Counted from the first letter of the stretch, positions 21,118 through 37,202 are shown. The stretch is DNA of 64,000 nt from Corticibacter populi (GCF_004217315.1 NZ_SGWR01000003.1:434001-498000), one strand, 5' to 3'. Notes: a model not told the origin generated them from the sequence alone. Program-made: numbers and translations.

Positions 21118-22372
21118 TGCCGCTCTCCCGCAGACGGTCGGCCGCGGCGCGGATGTCGGCGCCGTGCTGGTCCAGTGCCGGTGCCGCGAAGGGCGCGGGA
21201 CCAGGGGTGCGGCTAAATGCGATCGGAGCGGTGAAACCACGATAGGGGCCCGCGACCGGGTGCTCGAAGTCGTGGATCAGCCCTTGTTCCCGCACCTGCG
21301 GGAAGTCGAACATGTCCTCCACGCTGCGAACGGCAGCGCAGGGCACGGTGTCACCAAACAGCGCTTCCCATTCGAGCGCGCTGCGGCGGGCCAGTGCCGC
21401 ACGCAGCAGCGGCAGGATCTCGTCCCGCAGGGCGGCCCGCTTGCGCACCGAGTCATAGCGTTCGCACAACAGTGCGGCCAGGCCGGTCTTCTCGCACAGC
21501 GCCTGCCAGAAGTGGGGCGTGTTGGCGGAAATGTAGATGTGCCCTTCGCGGGTGGGGTGGATGCCGGTGATGCCGCCCGAGCGCATGTCGCGGCCGACCT
21601 CGCGCCCTTCGCTGGCCGCCCAGACCAGCCGGGCCGATTGCATGGCCAGTGCCGCGCGCAGCAGCGACACGCCCAGATACTGGCCCAGGCCGCTGCGCTC
21701 GCGCTCGAACAGTGCCGATGCAACGCCGGCGGCCACCAGTGTCGATGCGTAATAGTCCACCACCGAGCCGTAGAGAATTTCCGGCGGGCCATCGCGCTTG
21801 GCCTGCATGGCACACATGCCGGTCATCGCCTGCAGCACCTGGTCGTAGCCGGCCTTGTCCTTGAGCGGGCCGCTGTCTCCGTAGCCGGTGATGGCGCAGT
21901 AGATCAGGCGCGGGTGTTCGGCTGCCAGCGTCGGGTAGGCGATGCCCAGCCGCTCGGGAACTCCGGGGCGGAAGTTGTGCACCAGCACATCGGCCGTGCG
22001 GGCCAGCGCCTGCAGACGCTGGCGGTCCTCGTCCTGCTTGAGGTCGAGCACAGCGCCGAGCTTGCTGCGGTTGACGCCCAGAAAGGCGCGACTCTCCGTT
22101 TCGAGTGTCGAGGGATATTTGCGCAGGTTGTCGCCCGCGGGGGGCTCGATCTTGATGACCTCCGCGCCCTGGTCGGCCAGCAGCGTGCAGCCATAGGGCC
22201 CCGCGATGTAGGCGCTCAGGTCCAGCACGCGCACGCCCGTGAGCGGGCCGGCCGGGCCTTGGCGCGAGGGCAGGGCGGCCAAGTCGGTTGAAGAGGATGG
22301 TGTGGAGGCGGGCATGGAGGCGGGTCCGGGCTCGGTGATGGATGCGATGGCGGGTGAATGGGGCAGGTGCAT
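21110..22372 (-). CDS. CaiB/BaiF-family (class III) CoA-transferase
   Basis: About 420 residues. GPLTGVRVLDLSAYIAGPY, GAEVIKIEPPAGDNLR, NRSKLGAVLDLK, VHNFRPGVPERLG and AGYDQVLQAMTG are standard class III CoA-transferase motifs. The enzyme moves CoA between carboxylic acids through an Asp-bound intermediate. The start is uncertain: ATG 22372 is given, TTG 22399 would overlap the upstream stop as TTGA, and ATG 22315 is closest to the usual family length. The acid activated here is probably cleaved by the CitE-like lyase encoded upstream. Confidence 0.88.
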   Translation of the reverse strand: MHLPHSPAIASITEPGPASMPASTPSSSTDLAALPSRQGPAGPLTGVRVLDLSAYIAGPYGCTLLADQGAEVIKIEPPAGDNLRKYPSTLETESRAFLGVNRSKLGAVLDLKQDEDRQRLQALARTADVLVHNFRPGVPERLGIAYPTLAAEHPRLIYCAITGYGDSGPLKDKAGYDQVLQAMTGMCAMQAKRDGPPEILYGSVVDYYASTLVAAGVASALFERERSGLGQYLGVSLLRAALAMQSARLVWAASEGREVGRDMRSGGITGIHPTREGHIYISANTPHFWQALCEKTGLAALLCERYDSVRKRAALRDEILPLLRAALARRSALEWEALFGDTVPCAAVRSVEDMFDFPQVREQGLIHDFEHPVAGPYRGFTAPIAFSRTPGPAPFAAPALDQHGADIRAAADRLRESGND

Positions 22373-22395
22373 TGGATGGCGATGGACCGTCTCGC

Positions 22396-23271
22396 TCAAG
22401 TCAGCAGCCCCAGGCGCTGCGCCAGCGTCACGGTTGCCTGCGCCCGCGCGACGAAGGGGGCGTCCACCATCTTGCCGTCGACGACGTAGACGCCGTTGCC
22501 CTGCAACTGCGCCTGCTGCGCGGCCAGCAGGACTTTCTGGGCGGATTCGATCTGGGCTGTGGTGGGCTGGAAGGCGGCGTTGGCCAGCGCCACCTGGCTG
22601 GGATGGATGCAGGTCTTGCCTGCGAAGCCCAAGCGCCGGGCCAGGGCGGCCTCTTCCTCGAAGCCGGCGGGGTTGCGGATGTCGGCAAAGGCGCCATCGT
22701 AGGCATCGACGCCGGCCTCGCTGGCCGCCAGACGCACCTGCAGCAGCACCTGCGCGAGGGCAAGGCGTTCGCTGCGGTCAATGCCATTGGGCTCGAACAG
22801 GTCGGCCAGACCCAATTGCAGGCCGGCCACGCAGGGGGCTGCGCAGGCCAGCGAAGCGGCGTTGCGCAATGCCGCTGGCGTCTCGATATTGAGGAGCAAT
22901 CGCACCGGCGTGGTCAGGCCGCGCGCGCGTTCGAGCTTGCGGATGGTCTCGGCGATGGCGGCCACGCTGGCGGCGTCGGTGGGTTTGGGCAGGTTGATCA
23001 TGTCCACGCCCGGCTGGACCATGGCATCGAGATCCTGCTCGAACCAGTCGCTGCCCGGCGCGTTGATGCGCACGATGGTGATCTTGCCGGCATGGCGCTC
23101 GGGCATCTGTCGCCATTGGGCCAGCCACTGGCGCACGTTCTCTCGGGCCTGTGCTTTGCGCGCCGGGGCAACCGCGTCCTCCAGATCCAGCGAGATGGCA
23201 TCGGCTTCGCTGCGATAGGCCTTTTCGAACAGTTCCGGACGGTCACCGGGGACAAAGAGTTTGCTGCGCAT
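22396..23271 (-). CDS. HpcH/HpaI aldolase / citrate lyase beta-like (CitE-like) protein
   Basis: 291 residues. MRSKLFVPGDRPELFEKA, SLDLEDAVAP, VRINAPGSDWFEQDL, LQLGLADLF and GKTCIHPSQVALAN are the CitE/malyl-CoA lyase motifs, with the Arg and Asp/Glu metal ligands in place. Single-gene members cleave or form beta-hydroxyacyl-CoA compounds such as malyl-CoA or citramalyl-CoA. First gene of a five-gene operon divergent from a LysR gene. Together with the CaiB enzyme it suggests acid activation followed by C-C cleavage. Confidence 0.88.
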   Translation of the reverse strand: MRSKLFVPGDRPELFEKAYRSEADAISLDLEDAVAPARKAQARENVRQWLAQWRQMPERHAGKITIVRINAPGSDWFEQDLDAMVQPGVDMINLPKPTDAASVAAIAETIRKLERARGLTTPVRLLLNIETPAALRNAASLACAAPCVAGLQLGLADLFEPNGIDRSERLALAQVLLQVRLAASEAGVDAYDGAFADIRNPAGFEEEAALARRLGFAGKTCIHPSQVALANAAFQPTTAQIESAQKVLLAAQQAQLQGNGVYVVDGKMVDAPFVARAQATVTLAQRLGLLT

Positions 23272-23347
23272 GGCGAAAAAGGGTGAGAAGGATGGCGCAG
23301 TGTAGAAATTGCTGTTGTTTAAAAGAAGTACCTTGTTTTTTCTTCAG

Positions 23348-23366
23348 AAGATAAAATTTCTATCTT
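23348..23366. promoter_or_regulatory. Candidate LysR operator in the citE/lysR intergenic region
   Basis: AAGATA (23348-23353) and TATCTT (23361-23366) form an inverted repeat with a 7-nt AT-rich centre, 11 bp before the LysR start and 77 bp before the divergent CitE start. The 105-bp intergenic region is strikingly AT-rich. The dyad and position fit a LysR-type site; binding is inferred. Confidence 0.5.
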
Positions 23367-23376
23367 TTATTTTGGG

Positions 23377-24252
23377 ATGGCCATGGAAACGGATTTCCTG
23401 CGGACCCTGCTGCGTGTGGCGGAACTGGGGTCGATGGCCCAGGCGGCGCGCAGCCTCGACATCACGCCGGCCGCGGTGGCGCACCAGGTGCGGTCGCTGG
23501 AGCTGTCGCTGGGAGCTGCGCTGGTGGTGCGTTCCGGGCGCACGGTGCTGCCGACGGCTGCCGGGCACCGTTTGCTCGAGCGGGTGCGTCCACTGCTGAC
23601 GGAGGTGATGCAACTGCGCAGCGCCGTGCAGGGCCCTTCCTATGAAGGCCAATTGAACGTGGGCGCCATCAACACGGTGTTGCACACGGTTTTTGCCGCC
23701 GTTCTGGAGCGCTTTGCCCAGCGTTACCCCCAGGTGCGGCTGCTGGTGCATGCCGGCATGTCGCAGCCCTTGCTCGAACAGGTGCAGCAAGGCCGGCTGG
23801 ATGTCGCCATGTGCCTGCACCCGCAGTTCGAGCTGCCCAAGACCCTGGGTTGGGCCCCGCTGCGCGAGGAACCCCTGATGGTGCTGGCGCCCGCCAGCCT
23901 GGCGGCGGGCGACCCGTTGGAGCTGCTGCAGCGGCAGCCCTTCATCCGCTACGACCGCAGCCTTGGCGGTGGCAGGCAGGCGGATGCCTACCTGCGGGCC
24001 CATGGCATTGTCACGCAAGAGCGCATCGAACTCAGCTCCCTGCTGGCCATTGCGATGATGGTCGATCGCGGCCTGGGCGTTTCGCTGGTGCCCCGCATCG
24101 ATTCACCGTTGACGGCCGCCTTGCACACGGTGCACATCCCCTTGCCGGACCCGCCACCGCCCCGGGCCTTTGGTGTGCTGTGGCAAAGAGCCGGGCCGCG
24201 CGAGCCGCTGGTGCAGGCTTTCCGGCTGGTGGCGGCCGAGGCCGTGCGCTGA
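23377..24252 (+). CDS. LysR-family transcriptional regulator
   Basis: 291 residues. The N-terminal winged helix reads FLRTLLRVAELGSMAQAARSLDITPAAVAHQVRSLE in outline (helix-turn-helix around residues 18-40), followed by a periplasmic-binding-protein-like effector domain with GQLNVGAIN and GLGVSLVPRID. It is transcribed away from the CitE-CaiB operon and probably controls it in response to the pathway substrate. ATG 23383 is an alternative start. Confidence 0.88.
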   Translation: MAMETDFLRTLLRVAELGSMAQAARSLDITPAAVAHQVRSLELSLGAALVVRSGRTVLPTAAGHRLLERVRPLLTEVMQLRSAVQGPSYEGQLNVGAINTVLHTVFAAVLERFAQRYPQVRLLVHAGMSQPLLEQVQQGRLDVAMCLHPQFELPKTLGWAPLREEPLMVLAPASLAAGDPLELLQRQPFIRYDRSLGGGRQADAYLRAHGIVTQERIELSSLLAIAMMVDRGLGVSLVPRIDSPLTAALHTVHIPLPDPPPPRAFGVLWQRAGPREPLVQAFRLVAAEAVR

Positions 24253-24401
24253 GCCCTCCTGCCTGGAAACCCCGGGACCATCCGTTTTCGGGGAATGGAG
24301 GATAATCAAAGATTGTCCTGGCGCCTGCCTGGATGGACGTGCGCAGGCCTTGACTGCCTCGGCCCGTTTTTCCTCTTGCGATAACACTTCCTGCAACCAC
24401 G

Positions 24402-26261
24402 ATGCCCGCATACCGCTCCCAAACCTCCACCGGTGGCCGCAACATGGCCGGCGCGCGCGCCCTCTGGCGTGCCACCGGCATGAAGGACGACGACTTCTCC
24501 AAGCCCATCATCGCGGTGGTCAATTCGTTCACCCAGTTCGTGCCCGGCCATGTGCACCTCAAGGACCTGGGCCAGCTGGTCGCCCGCGAGATCGAGGCGG
24601 CCGGTGGTGTGGCGAAAGAGTTCAACACCATCGCCGTGGACGATGGCATCGCCATGGGCCACGACGGCATGCTGTATTCGCTGCCCAGCCGCGACATCAT
24701 CGCCGACTCGGTCGAGTACATGGTCAACGCCCACTGTGCTGATGCGATGGTGTGCATCTCCAACTGCGACAAGATCACTCCCGGCATGCTGATGGCTGCG
24801 ATGCGGCTGAACATCCCGGTGATCTTCGTCTCCGGCGGCCCGATGGAAGCGGGCAAGACGCGCCTGGCCAATCCCACCACGAAGGTCATGGAGTTCAAGA
24901 AGCTCGACCTCGTCGATGCCATGGTGATCGCGGCCGATCAGAACTACTCCGACGCCGACGTGGCCGAGGTCGAGCGCTCGGCCTGCCCGACCTGCGGTTC
25001 GTGCTCGGGCATGTTCACTGCCAACTCGATGAACTGCCTGACCGAGGCGCTGGGCCTTTCGCTGCCGGGCAACGGCACCGTGGTGGCCACGCACGCCGAC
25101 CGCGAGCAGCTCTTCAAGCGCGCAGGCCACCGCATCGTCGAGCTGGCCCGCCAGTACTACGAGCAGGACGATGACTCCATCCTGCCGCGCTCGGTGGGCT
25201 TTCAGGCCTTCGAGAACGCGATGACGCTGGACATCGCCATGGGTGGTTCGACCAACACCATCCTGCACCTGCTGGCGATCGCGCGCGAGGCGGGCATCGA
25301 CTTCACGATGACCGACATCGACCGCCTCTCGCGCGTCGTGCCGCAACTGTGCAAGGTTGCGCCCAACACCAACAAGTACCACATCGAGGACGTGCACCGC
25401 GCCGGTGGCATCATGGCCATCCTGGGCGAGCTCGATCGCGCCGGCCGGCTGCACACCGATGTGCCCACCGTGCACGCGAAGACGCTGGGCGATGCGCTGG
25501 CGCAGTGGGACATCGCCCGCACGCAGGACGAGGCGGTGCGGCATTTCTACCTGGCCGGCCCGGCCGGCATCCCCACGCAGACGGCCTTCAGCCAGAACAC
25601 CCGCTGGCCCAGTCTGGACCTGGATCGCGCCGAAGGCTGCATCCGCTCCTACGAGCATGCGTTCTCGAAGGAAGGGGGCCTGGCCGTGCTCACCGGCAAC
25701 ATTGCGCTCGACGGCTGCGTGGTCAAGACCGCCGGTGTCGACGAAAGCATCCTGGTGTTCGAGGGCACGGCCCACGTCACCGAATCGCAGGACGAGGCGG
25801 TGGAGAACATCCTGGCGGGCAAGGTCAAGGCCGGCGACATCGTCATCGTGCGCTATGAAGGCCCCAAGGGCGGCCCCGGCATGCAGGAGATGCTCTACCC
25901 GACCAGCTACATCAAATCCAAGGGCCTGGGCAAGGCCTGCGCGCTGCTGACCGACGGGCGTTTCTCGGGCGGCACCTCGGGCCTGTCGATCGGCCACTGC
26001 TCGCCGGAAGCCGCCGCTGGCGGAGCCATCGGGCTGGTGCGCGATGGCGATCGCATCCGCATCGACATCCCGAACCGCACCATCGACGTGCTGCTGTCCG
26101 ATGAGGAACTGGCGCGCCGGCGCGTGGAGCAGGACGCCAAGGGCTGGAAGCCCGCCAGGCCGCGTCCGCGCAAGGTCTCCACGGCGCTCAAGGCCTATGC
26201 CAAGCTGGTGACTTCGGCCGACAAGGGCGCGGTGCGCGATGTCGCGCTGCTGGATGACTGA
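24402..26261 (+). CDS. ilvD: Dihydroxy-acid dehydratase
   Basis: 619 residues. [27 protein letters not shown] (first cluster Cys), [17 protein letters not shown] (further Cys ligands) and [15 protein letters not shown] are IlvD signatures. The Fe-S enzyme dehydrates 2,3-dihydroxy acids to 2-oxo acids in valine and isoleucine synthesis. Length matches the E. coli type (616). A strong terminator follows. No other ilv genes are adjacent. Confidence 0.97.
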   Translation: MPAYRSQTSTGGRNMAGARALWRATGMKDDDFSKPIIAVVNSFTQFVPGHVHLKDLGQLVAREIEAAGGVAKEFNTIAVDDGIAMGHDGMLYSLPSRDIIADSVEYMVNAHCADAMVCISNCDKITPGMLMAAMRLNIPVIFVSGGPMEAGKTRLANPTTKVMEFKKLDLVDAMVIAADQNYSDADVAEVERSACPTCGSCSGMFTANSMNCLTEALGLSLPGNGTVVATHADREQLFKRAGHRIVELARQYYEQDDDSILPRSVGFQAFENAMTLDIAMGGSTNTILHLLAIAREAGIDFTMTDIDRLSRVVPQLCKVAPNTNKYHIEDVHRAGGIMAILGELDRAGRLHTDVPTVHAKTLGDALAQWDIARTQDEAVRHFYLAGPAGIPTQTAFSQNTRWPSLDLDRAEGCIRSYEHAFSKEGGLAVLTGNIALDGCVVKTAGVDESILVFEGTAHVTESQDEAVENILAGKVKAGDIVIVRYEGPKGGPGMQEMLYPTSYIKSKGLGKACALLTDGRFSGGTSGLSIGHCSPEAAAGGAIGLVRDGDRIRIDIPNRTIDVLLSDEELARRRVEQDAKGWKPARPRPRKVSTALKAYAKLVTSADKGAVRDVALLDD

Positions 26262-26293
26262 TTTGGCACCATCGATGCGATCGCGTCCACGGA

Positions 26294-26332
26294 AAAAGGG
26301 CGCTGCCTCGTGAGAAGCAGCGCCCTTTTCCT
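26294..26332 (+). terminator. Bidirectional intrinsic terminator between ilvD and the gltD repeats
   Basis: AAAAGGGCGCTGC (26294-26306) pairs with GCAGCGCCCTTTT (26317-26329) around a 10-nt loop. A-rich and T-rich flanks allow function on both strands, closing ilvD and the convergent gltB-gltD transcript. Confidence 0.9.
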
Positions 26333-26631
26333 TTGCCTGTTGTCCGCCAGCCCGAATGGGCGATTGGCATGGTCCAGCGGGACGGTTGGCTGAATCCCAT
26401 CAGGAACTCATCGACGGCACGCGCCGCCTGCCTACCTTCGCGCAGCGCAGCCGGTGAGGCTGCACTTCATGTTCACCCGCCCGAATGGGCGATCCGCGTG
26501 GCTCAGCGGGGAAGTTGGCTGAATCCCATCAGGAACTCATCGACGGCACGCGCCGCCTGCCTACCTTCGCGCAGCGCAGCCGGTGAGGCTGCGCTTCATG
26601 TTCACCCGCCCGAATGGGCGATCCGCATGGT

Positions 26632-28107
<1,476 letters not shown>

Positions 28108-28205
28108 GGTTCGAATCCTCGTGCATTCATCGTGAGGGGGCGGGCAGCCGGCCGGGCGCTGTGTGGCGCGGGGCGGCGGCGGGCCCTGGTGGTGGGTGAT
28201 GGTTG

Positions 28206-33047
<4,842 letters not shown>

Positions 33048-33191
33048 GGCGTACTCCTTGTCGTGGTTTCTATCGTGAGGGCTTCGTGCGCGATCCGGCT
33101 GTCGTGGCGCAGCCATGGCGTTGTATTGCATGCACGGCAGCATGCATACATGCGCGCAGATCGGAAGAATACGCCGGTCAGAGGGGGCTTG

Positions 33192-33230
33192 CAAGAAAAT
33201 AAAAAAGGGTCAGGTATGTTTTATTTTTTT
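33192..33230 (-). promoter_or_regulatory. AT-rich upstream motif of gltB, shared with the second gltB locus
   Basis: On the plus strand it reads CAAG-AAATAAAA-GGGTC-GTAT followed by TTTATTTTTT. The same series occurs at 43029-43065 before the second gltB-like gene. It stands out in GC-rich DNA and lies 145-185 bp before the gltB ATG, suggesting the promoter or a regulator site. The rest of 33048-33645 holds no gene I can support. Confidence 0.5.
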
Positions 33231-33606
33231 CTTGATATTTATTGAAAATATCGGGGACGGTATTTGGTTGGCCGCCACTGCCTTGACGCGCATCTGTCCA
33301 GACCCGATGCCGCAAGAAAAGGAAGCCTCGCCCACGTACCAATCCCCGCCTGCACCACCTCCCGCCCGGCCATGCCCGGAGCCGCCATGCCGATCGCGCA
33401 GCGCGCCCTGCAGATTGGCGGACAGGCCGGTGTCCTGCTTGCCGAACTGGCTTCGCCCGTGCTGCGACGTCCGCGCGGCAATCGCCGCCATGTCGTGCCG
33501 GCCCCTGGCCGCGCTGGACGGCCGCATACGCCACCGCCACCGGGGAAACACGCGCACCGCAACTGGCTGGATGGCACACTTTGCCGAACGCGGCCTGCTC
33601 CGACTG

Positions 33607-33627
33607 AAGGGGCTTCGGCCCCTTTTT
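33607..33627 (+). terminator. Intrinsic terminator-like hairpin with no assigned gene
   Basis: AAGGGGC (33607-33613), tetraloop TTCG, GCCCCTT (33618-33624) and more T residues on the plus strand. The neighbouring LysR gene is on the minus strand, where the stem would lack a T run. It may end a plus-strand transcript from the gltB upstream region, or work in both directions. Confidence 0.6.
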
Positions 33628-33645
33628 GCTGCGCCCGTTGTTCGT

Positions 33646-34569
33646 TCAGGCCATCGCTCGCAGCCACGCCAGCAAGTCGGCCTGCGGGCCATCGGGCGGC
33701 AGGGGCTGTGGCGACAGCAGGCAGTAACGCGAGCCGTCTTCGATGAAGCCGAGCGGCGCGGCCAGCACGCCGCTGTCCAGATCGTCGCGCACCAGATGCC
33801 AGGGGCCGATCGCCACGCCCAGGCCGGCCACGGCCGCCTGCAAGCTGAAATAGAAGTGCTCGAAGGTTTGTCCCGGCGCGTCCGGTACGGGCTGGCCTGC
33901 GGCCATCGCCCATTCCGGCCATGCGCCCGGCCGCGTGCGCGTGTGCAGGCGTGGTGCGCCGGTCTTGAGCGCGGCGCCGGCCTTCTTCGTGCTGAACCAG
34001 GCCGCCGCCTTGCCGGGACGGCAGACCGGGCCGACCTTCTCCGCGAACAGGGGTTCGGCGTGATAGCCTTCGGGCCAGGGGAAGTCGTCGCGGCGGATCG
34101 CCAGGTCGATGCCGCTGGCGAAGGAGAACGGCCCGCCGCCCGCGACCAGATGCACGTCGACCCCCGGATGCCGGGCCTGGAAGTCCGGCCAGCGCGGGAT
34201 CAGCCAGCGCATCAGCAAGGTCGGCTCGCACGACAACACCCAGCGTCGCCCCTCGCGGGCGCTGGCGCGCAGTTCGCCGACGGCCTGCCGCATCAGATCC
34301 AGGCCATTGCCCACGGCGCGCGCCAGGGTGCGCCCGCCATCGGTCAGGAACACGCGCCGGCTGCGGCGCTCGAACAGCGCCACGCCCAGCTCGTCTTCGA
34401 GCAGGCGCACGGCACGGCTGACCGCGCCGTGGGTCAGGTGCAGTTCCTCGGCGGCCCGGCTGAAATTCTCCAGGCGGGCCGCTGCCTCGAAGCAGCGCAG
34501 GGCCAGCAGCGAAGGCAGGCGCGCATCGGTCGATGGTGATTCCAGCTCACCATTCTTGTCAAAAAGCAT
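33646..34569 (-). CDS. LysR-family transcriptional regulator (GcvA-like)
   Basis: 307 residues. LPSLLALRCFEAAARLENFSRAAEELHLTHGAVSRAVRLLE is the helix-turn-helix region in outline (key words FSRAAEELHLTHGAVSR), followed by LFERRSRRVFLTDGG and an effector domain with GIDLAIRRDD, all of the GcvA/AmpR subgroup. It is divergent from a LysE-family exporter gene 66 bp away, which it probably controls in the manner of ArgP-LysE pairs. Confidence 0.87.
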   Translation of the reverse strand: MLFDKNGELESPSTDARLPSLLALRCFEAAARLENFSRAAEELHLTHGAVSRAVRLLEDELGVALFERRSRRVFLTDGGRTLARAVGNGLDLMRQAVGELRASAREGRRWVLSCEPTLLMRWLIPRWPDFQARHPGVDVHLVAGGGPFSFASGIDLAIRRDDFPWPEGYHAEPLFAEKVGPVCRPGKAAAWFSTKKAGAALKTGAPRLHTRTRPGAWPEWAMAAGQPVPDAPGQTFEHFYFSLQAAVAGLGVAIGPWHLVRDDLDSGVLAAPLGFIEDGSRYCLLSPQPLPPDGPQADLLAWLRAMA

Positions 34570-34635
34570 CGTTATTCACCGGGGATTTTCGTCGGTAGCA
34601 TCTCGACAATTCGATGTTGTTCGACAGGATACGCC

Positions 34636-35253
34636 ATGCCAGAGCTGATAGCCGTCATCACAATCACCTTGCTCGCCGTCATCAGTCCAGGGCCGGACTT
34701 TGCAATGGTCACACGCAACAGCCTGATGCTGTCGCGCCGGGCGGGCGTGCTGACGGCCCTGGGTATCGGCCTCGGCGTGCTCGTCCACGTCACCTATACG
34801 CTGGTTGGCGTGGGCCTGTTGATCCAGCAATCGCTCTGGCTGTTCAACGCCATCAAGCTGATCGGTGCCGTTTATCTGGTCTATCTCGGCGTGAAGATGC
34901 TGCGCGCCAAGCCCGCCGGCGCGTTGGCCGACAGCGTCGTGGCACCGCTATCGGATGCGGCGGCGCTGCGCACCGGCTTCCTGACCAATGCGCTGAACCC
35001 GAAAACCACGGTGTTCATCGTCAGCCTGTTCATGCAGGTGGTGCGGCCCGACACACCGCTGGCGGTGCAGATCGGCTATGGCGCTTTCATTTCGGTGGCG
35101 CACATGGCCTGGTTCACTTTGGTGGCCTTGTGCTTCTCGGCCGGGGTCGTGCGCGATCGGCTGCTGGCGGTGCGCCACTGGATCGACCGTGCCTTCGGCG
35201 GGCTGCTGGTCGGCTTCGGTGTTCTGCTGGCAGTGGCGCGCGGTTCACGCTGA
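34636..35253 (+). CDS. LysE/RhtB-family amino-acid exporter
   Basis: 205 residues and about six membrane segments. The family motif ISPGPDFAMVTRNSL is near residue 16, and GFLTNALNPKTTVFIVSLF near 115. These proteins export amino acids or homoserine lactone-like compounds. The gene is divergent from a LysR regulator. Its substrate is not predictable. Confidence 0.88.
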   Translation: MPELIAVITITLLAVISPGPDFAMVTRNSLMLSRRAGVLTALGIGLGVLVHVTYTLVGVGLLIQQSLWLFNAIKLIGAVYLVYLGVKMLRAKPAGALADSVVAPLSDAAALRTGFLTNALNPKTTVFIVSLFMQVVRPDTPLAVQIGYGAFISVAHMAWFTLVALCFSAGVVRDRLLAVRHWIDRAFGGLLVGFGVLLAVARGSR

Positions 35254-35429
35254 CCGCCACGGAAATCCGAGACGGCATTTCGGAAGTTCCGCATGCCGGC
35301 CGTTCTGTTACTGAGCGGTCCGAAATCCTGGGACAGGGCCAGTACAAGAACGTACATGGACGTGCAAGAAAGGGCGGCTCGCCATCTGGCAAGTCCGCCC
35401 TTTTCAATGCGGGCCTGTTGCGTGGTCTA

Positions 35430-37202
35430 TCAGTACACGTCGCGCAGGTAGCGCTTCTCTTTCTTGAGCTGGTTGACGTAATCGGCGGCTTTCTCCTCCG
35501 AGGTACCACCATGTTCGGCAATGAGCTGGTGCAACGCTTCGTCCACGTCCTTGGCCATGCGGGTGGCGTCGCCGCAGACGTAGAAGTGGCCGCCTTCCTG
35601 CAGCCAGGCGTAGAGTTCGGCGCCGTGCTCGCGCATGCGCGTCTGCACGTAGATCTTCTCGGCCTGGTCGCGCGAGAAGGCCAGGTCCAGCCGGCTCAGG
35701 TGGCCGCCCTGGTGCCACTGGGCCAGTTCATCCTCGTAGATGTAATCGTGCACGCGGTGCTGGTCGCCGAAGAGCAGCCAGTTGCGGCCCTTGGCGCCAG
35801 TGGCGGCGCGCTCCTGCAGGAAAGCGCGGAAAGGCGCGATGCCGGTGCCGGGACCGACCATGATGAGCGGCGCGTCGCCGTTCTGTGGCACGCGGAAGGA
35901 CTTGTTGGGCGAGATGAAGATGGCGGGCTTCTCGCCGCGTCCGACGCGGTCGGCCAGGTAGGTCGAGCAGACGCCGCCACGTGCGCGGCCGCCGCTCTGG
36001 TAGCGCACGGCGGCCACCGTGAGGTGCACGTGCCGGGGGTACGCCTTCTGGCTCGATGAGATCGAGTAGGCGCGGTGCTGGAGCGGGCGCAGCTGCGCCA
36101 CCAGCTCCTGCACGCCGATGGGGCGGGCCGGGTCGAGCAGCAGCAGGTCGAGCACGTCCTTGCCCCACAGCCAGGCTGCCAGCGTGTCCTTGTCGTCGTG
36201 CTGCAGGATGTGGCGCAGCTCTTCATTGGCGGTGTGCCCGCCGATGAAGTCGACCAGCTTGCGCGAGGGCTCGGAAATCTCGAACTGGTGGGTCAGCAGG
36301 TCACCAAGGCTCTGGTCGTGGCCGGGCACCGGCGTGTCGTAGGCCACGTTCAGTCGCGCCAGCAGCAGGCCGACGAGTTCCGGGTCATTGACGGGGATGA
36401 CGCCCAGCGCATCGCCGGCTTCGTAGTGCAGGCCACTGCCTTCGAGGTCGAACTCGAAATGGCGGATGTCCTTGGCCGATGCCTCACCCGACAGGCGCCG
36501 GTTGGCCACCAGCGCGGCGGAGAAGGGGTTCTTGCGGCTGGAGCCGGGGATGGCGGGCTTGGCCGGGGGCGCCGCGGCGATGTCGGCCGGCGCGCTGCCG
36601 CTGCTGCCGGCGCTGCTGGCGAGCCGGGGCATGGCGCTGGCGATCCAGGCGCTGGCGGCTTCCTCGTATTCGACGTCGCAATCGACGCGCTCGGCCAGGC
36701 GTTTGGCGCCGAGCTGTTCCAGCCGCATGTCGATGACCTTGCCGGCCTGGCAGAAGCCGTCGTAGCCGGTGTCGCCGATGGCCAGCACGGCAAAGTGCAT
36801 CTGCTCCAGGCGCGGCGCGGTGCTGGCCGAGATGGCGTCCCAGAACAGCTGCGCGTTGTCGGGCATCTCGCCTTCGCCATAGGTGGAGGTGACGATGAGC
36901 ACATGGCGCATGGTGGCGAAGACCTCGAGATCCACTTCGCCCAGCGCCTGCACGACGGGCGCCAGGCCCTGCGAGCGCGCGACGGCGGCGGCGCTTTGCG
37001 CCAGTCCTTCGGCATTGCCGGTCTGCGAACCGTAGAGGATGTGGACCTTGGCGGCGGTGCCTGCGCCAGCACTGGCACCAGCTTGCTGGCCATGGCCTTC
37101 AAGCACCAGCAGGCGCGAGTGCAGGCCGGCGAGGAAGCCGGCCAGCCAGGATTTCTGGTCGGCGCTGAAGGGGGCGTCTTCGGGGATGTAGGGGACTTTC
37201 AT
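35430..37202 (-). CDS. Diflavin reductase, CysJ-like, paired with the GltB-like protein
   Basis: 590 residues. The flavodoxin domain has FMN loops ILYGSQTGNAEGLA, TSTYGEGEMPDNA and AIGDTGYDGFC. The FAD domain has RAYSISSSQ and GGVCSTYLAD. The NADPH domain has GPGTGIAPFRAFLQER and ends with aromatic YLRDVY. This is the layout of sulfite reductase alpha subunit, P450 reductase and similar enzymes. No cysI, cysH or nitrite reductase gene is nearby. It follows the second gltB-like gene by 57 bp on the same strand, so it may be the electron donor for that protein; this role is inferred. Confidence 0.85.
   Translation of the reverse strand: MKVPYIPEDAPFSADQKSWLAGFLAGLHSRLLVLEGHGQQAGASAGAGTAAKVHILYGSQTGNAEGLAQSAAAVARSQGLAPVVQALGEVDLEVFATMRHVLIVTSTYGEGEMPDNAQLFWDAISASTAPRLEQMHFAVLAIGDTGYDGFCQAGKVIDMRLEQLGAKRLAERVDCDVEYEEAASAWIASAMPRLASSAGSSGSAPADIAAAPPAKPAIPGSSRKNPFSAALVANRRLSGEASAKDIRHFEFDLEGSGLHYEAGDALGVIPVNDPELVGLLLARLNVAYDTPVPGHDQSLGDLLTHQFEISEPSRKLVDFIGGHTANEELRHILQHDDKDTLAAWLWGKDVLDLLLLDPARPIGVQELVAQLRPLQHRAYSISSSQKAYPRHVHLTVAAVRYQSGGRARGGVCSTYLADRVGRGEKPAIFISPNKSFRVPQNGDAPLIMVGPGTGIAPFRAFLQERAATGAKGRNWLLFGDQHRVHDYIYEDELAQWHQGGHLSRLDLAFSRDQAEKIYVQTRMREHGAELYAWLQEGGHFYVCGDATRMAKDVDEALHQLIAEHGGTSEEKAADYVNQLKKEKRYLRDVY

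Noticed and set aside
33178-33645. 133-160-codon ORFs between gltB and the LysR gene
   Set aside because: Their composition (Arg, Pro, Ala, Gly) is that of non-coding GC-rich frames and none has a domain or a good start site. Remnants of a decayed gene cannot be excluded.
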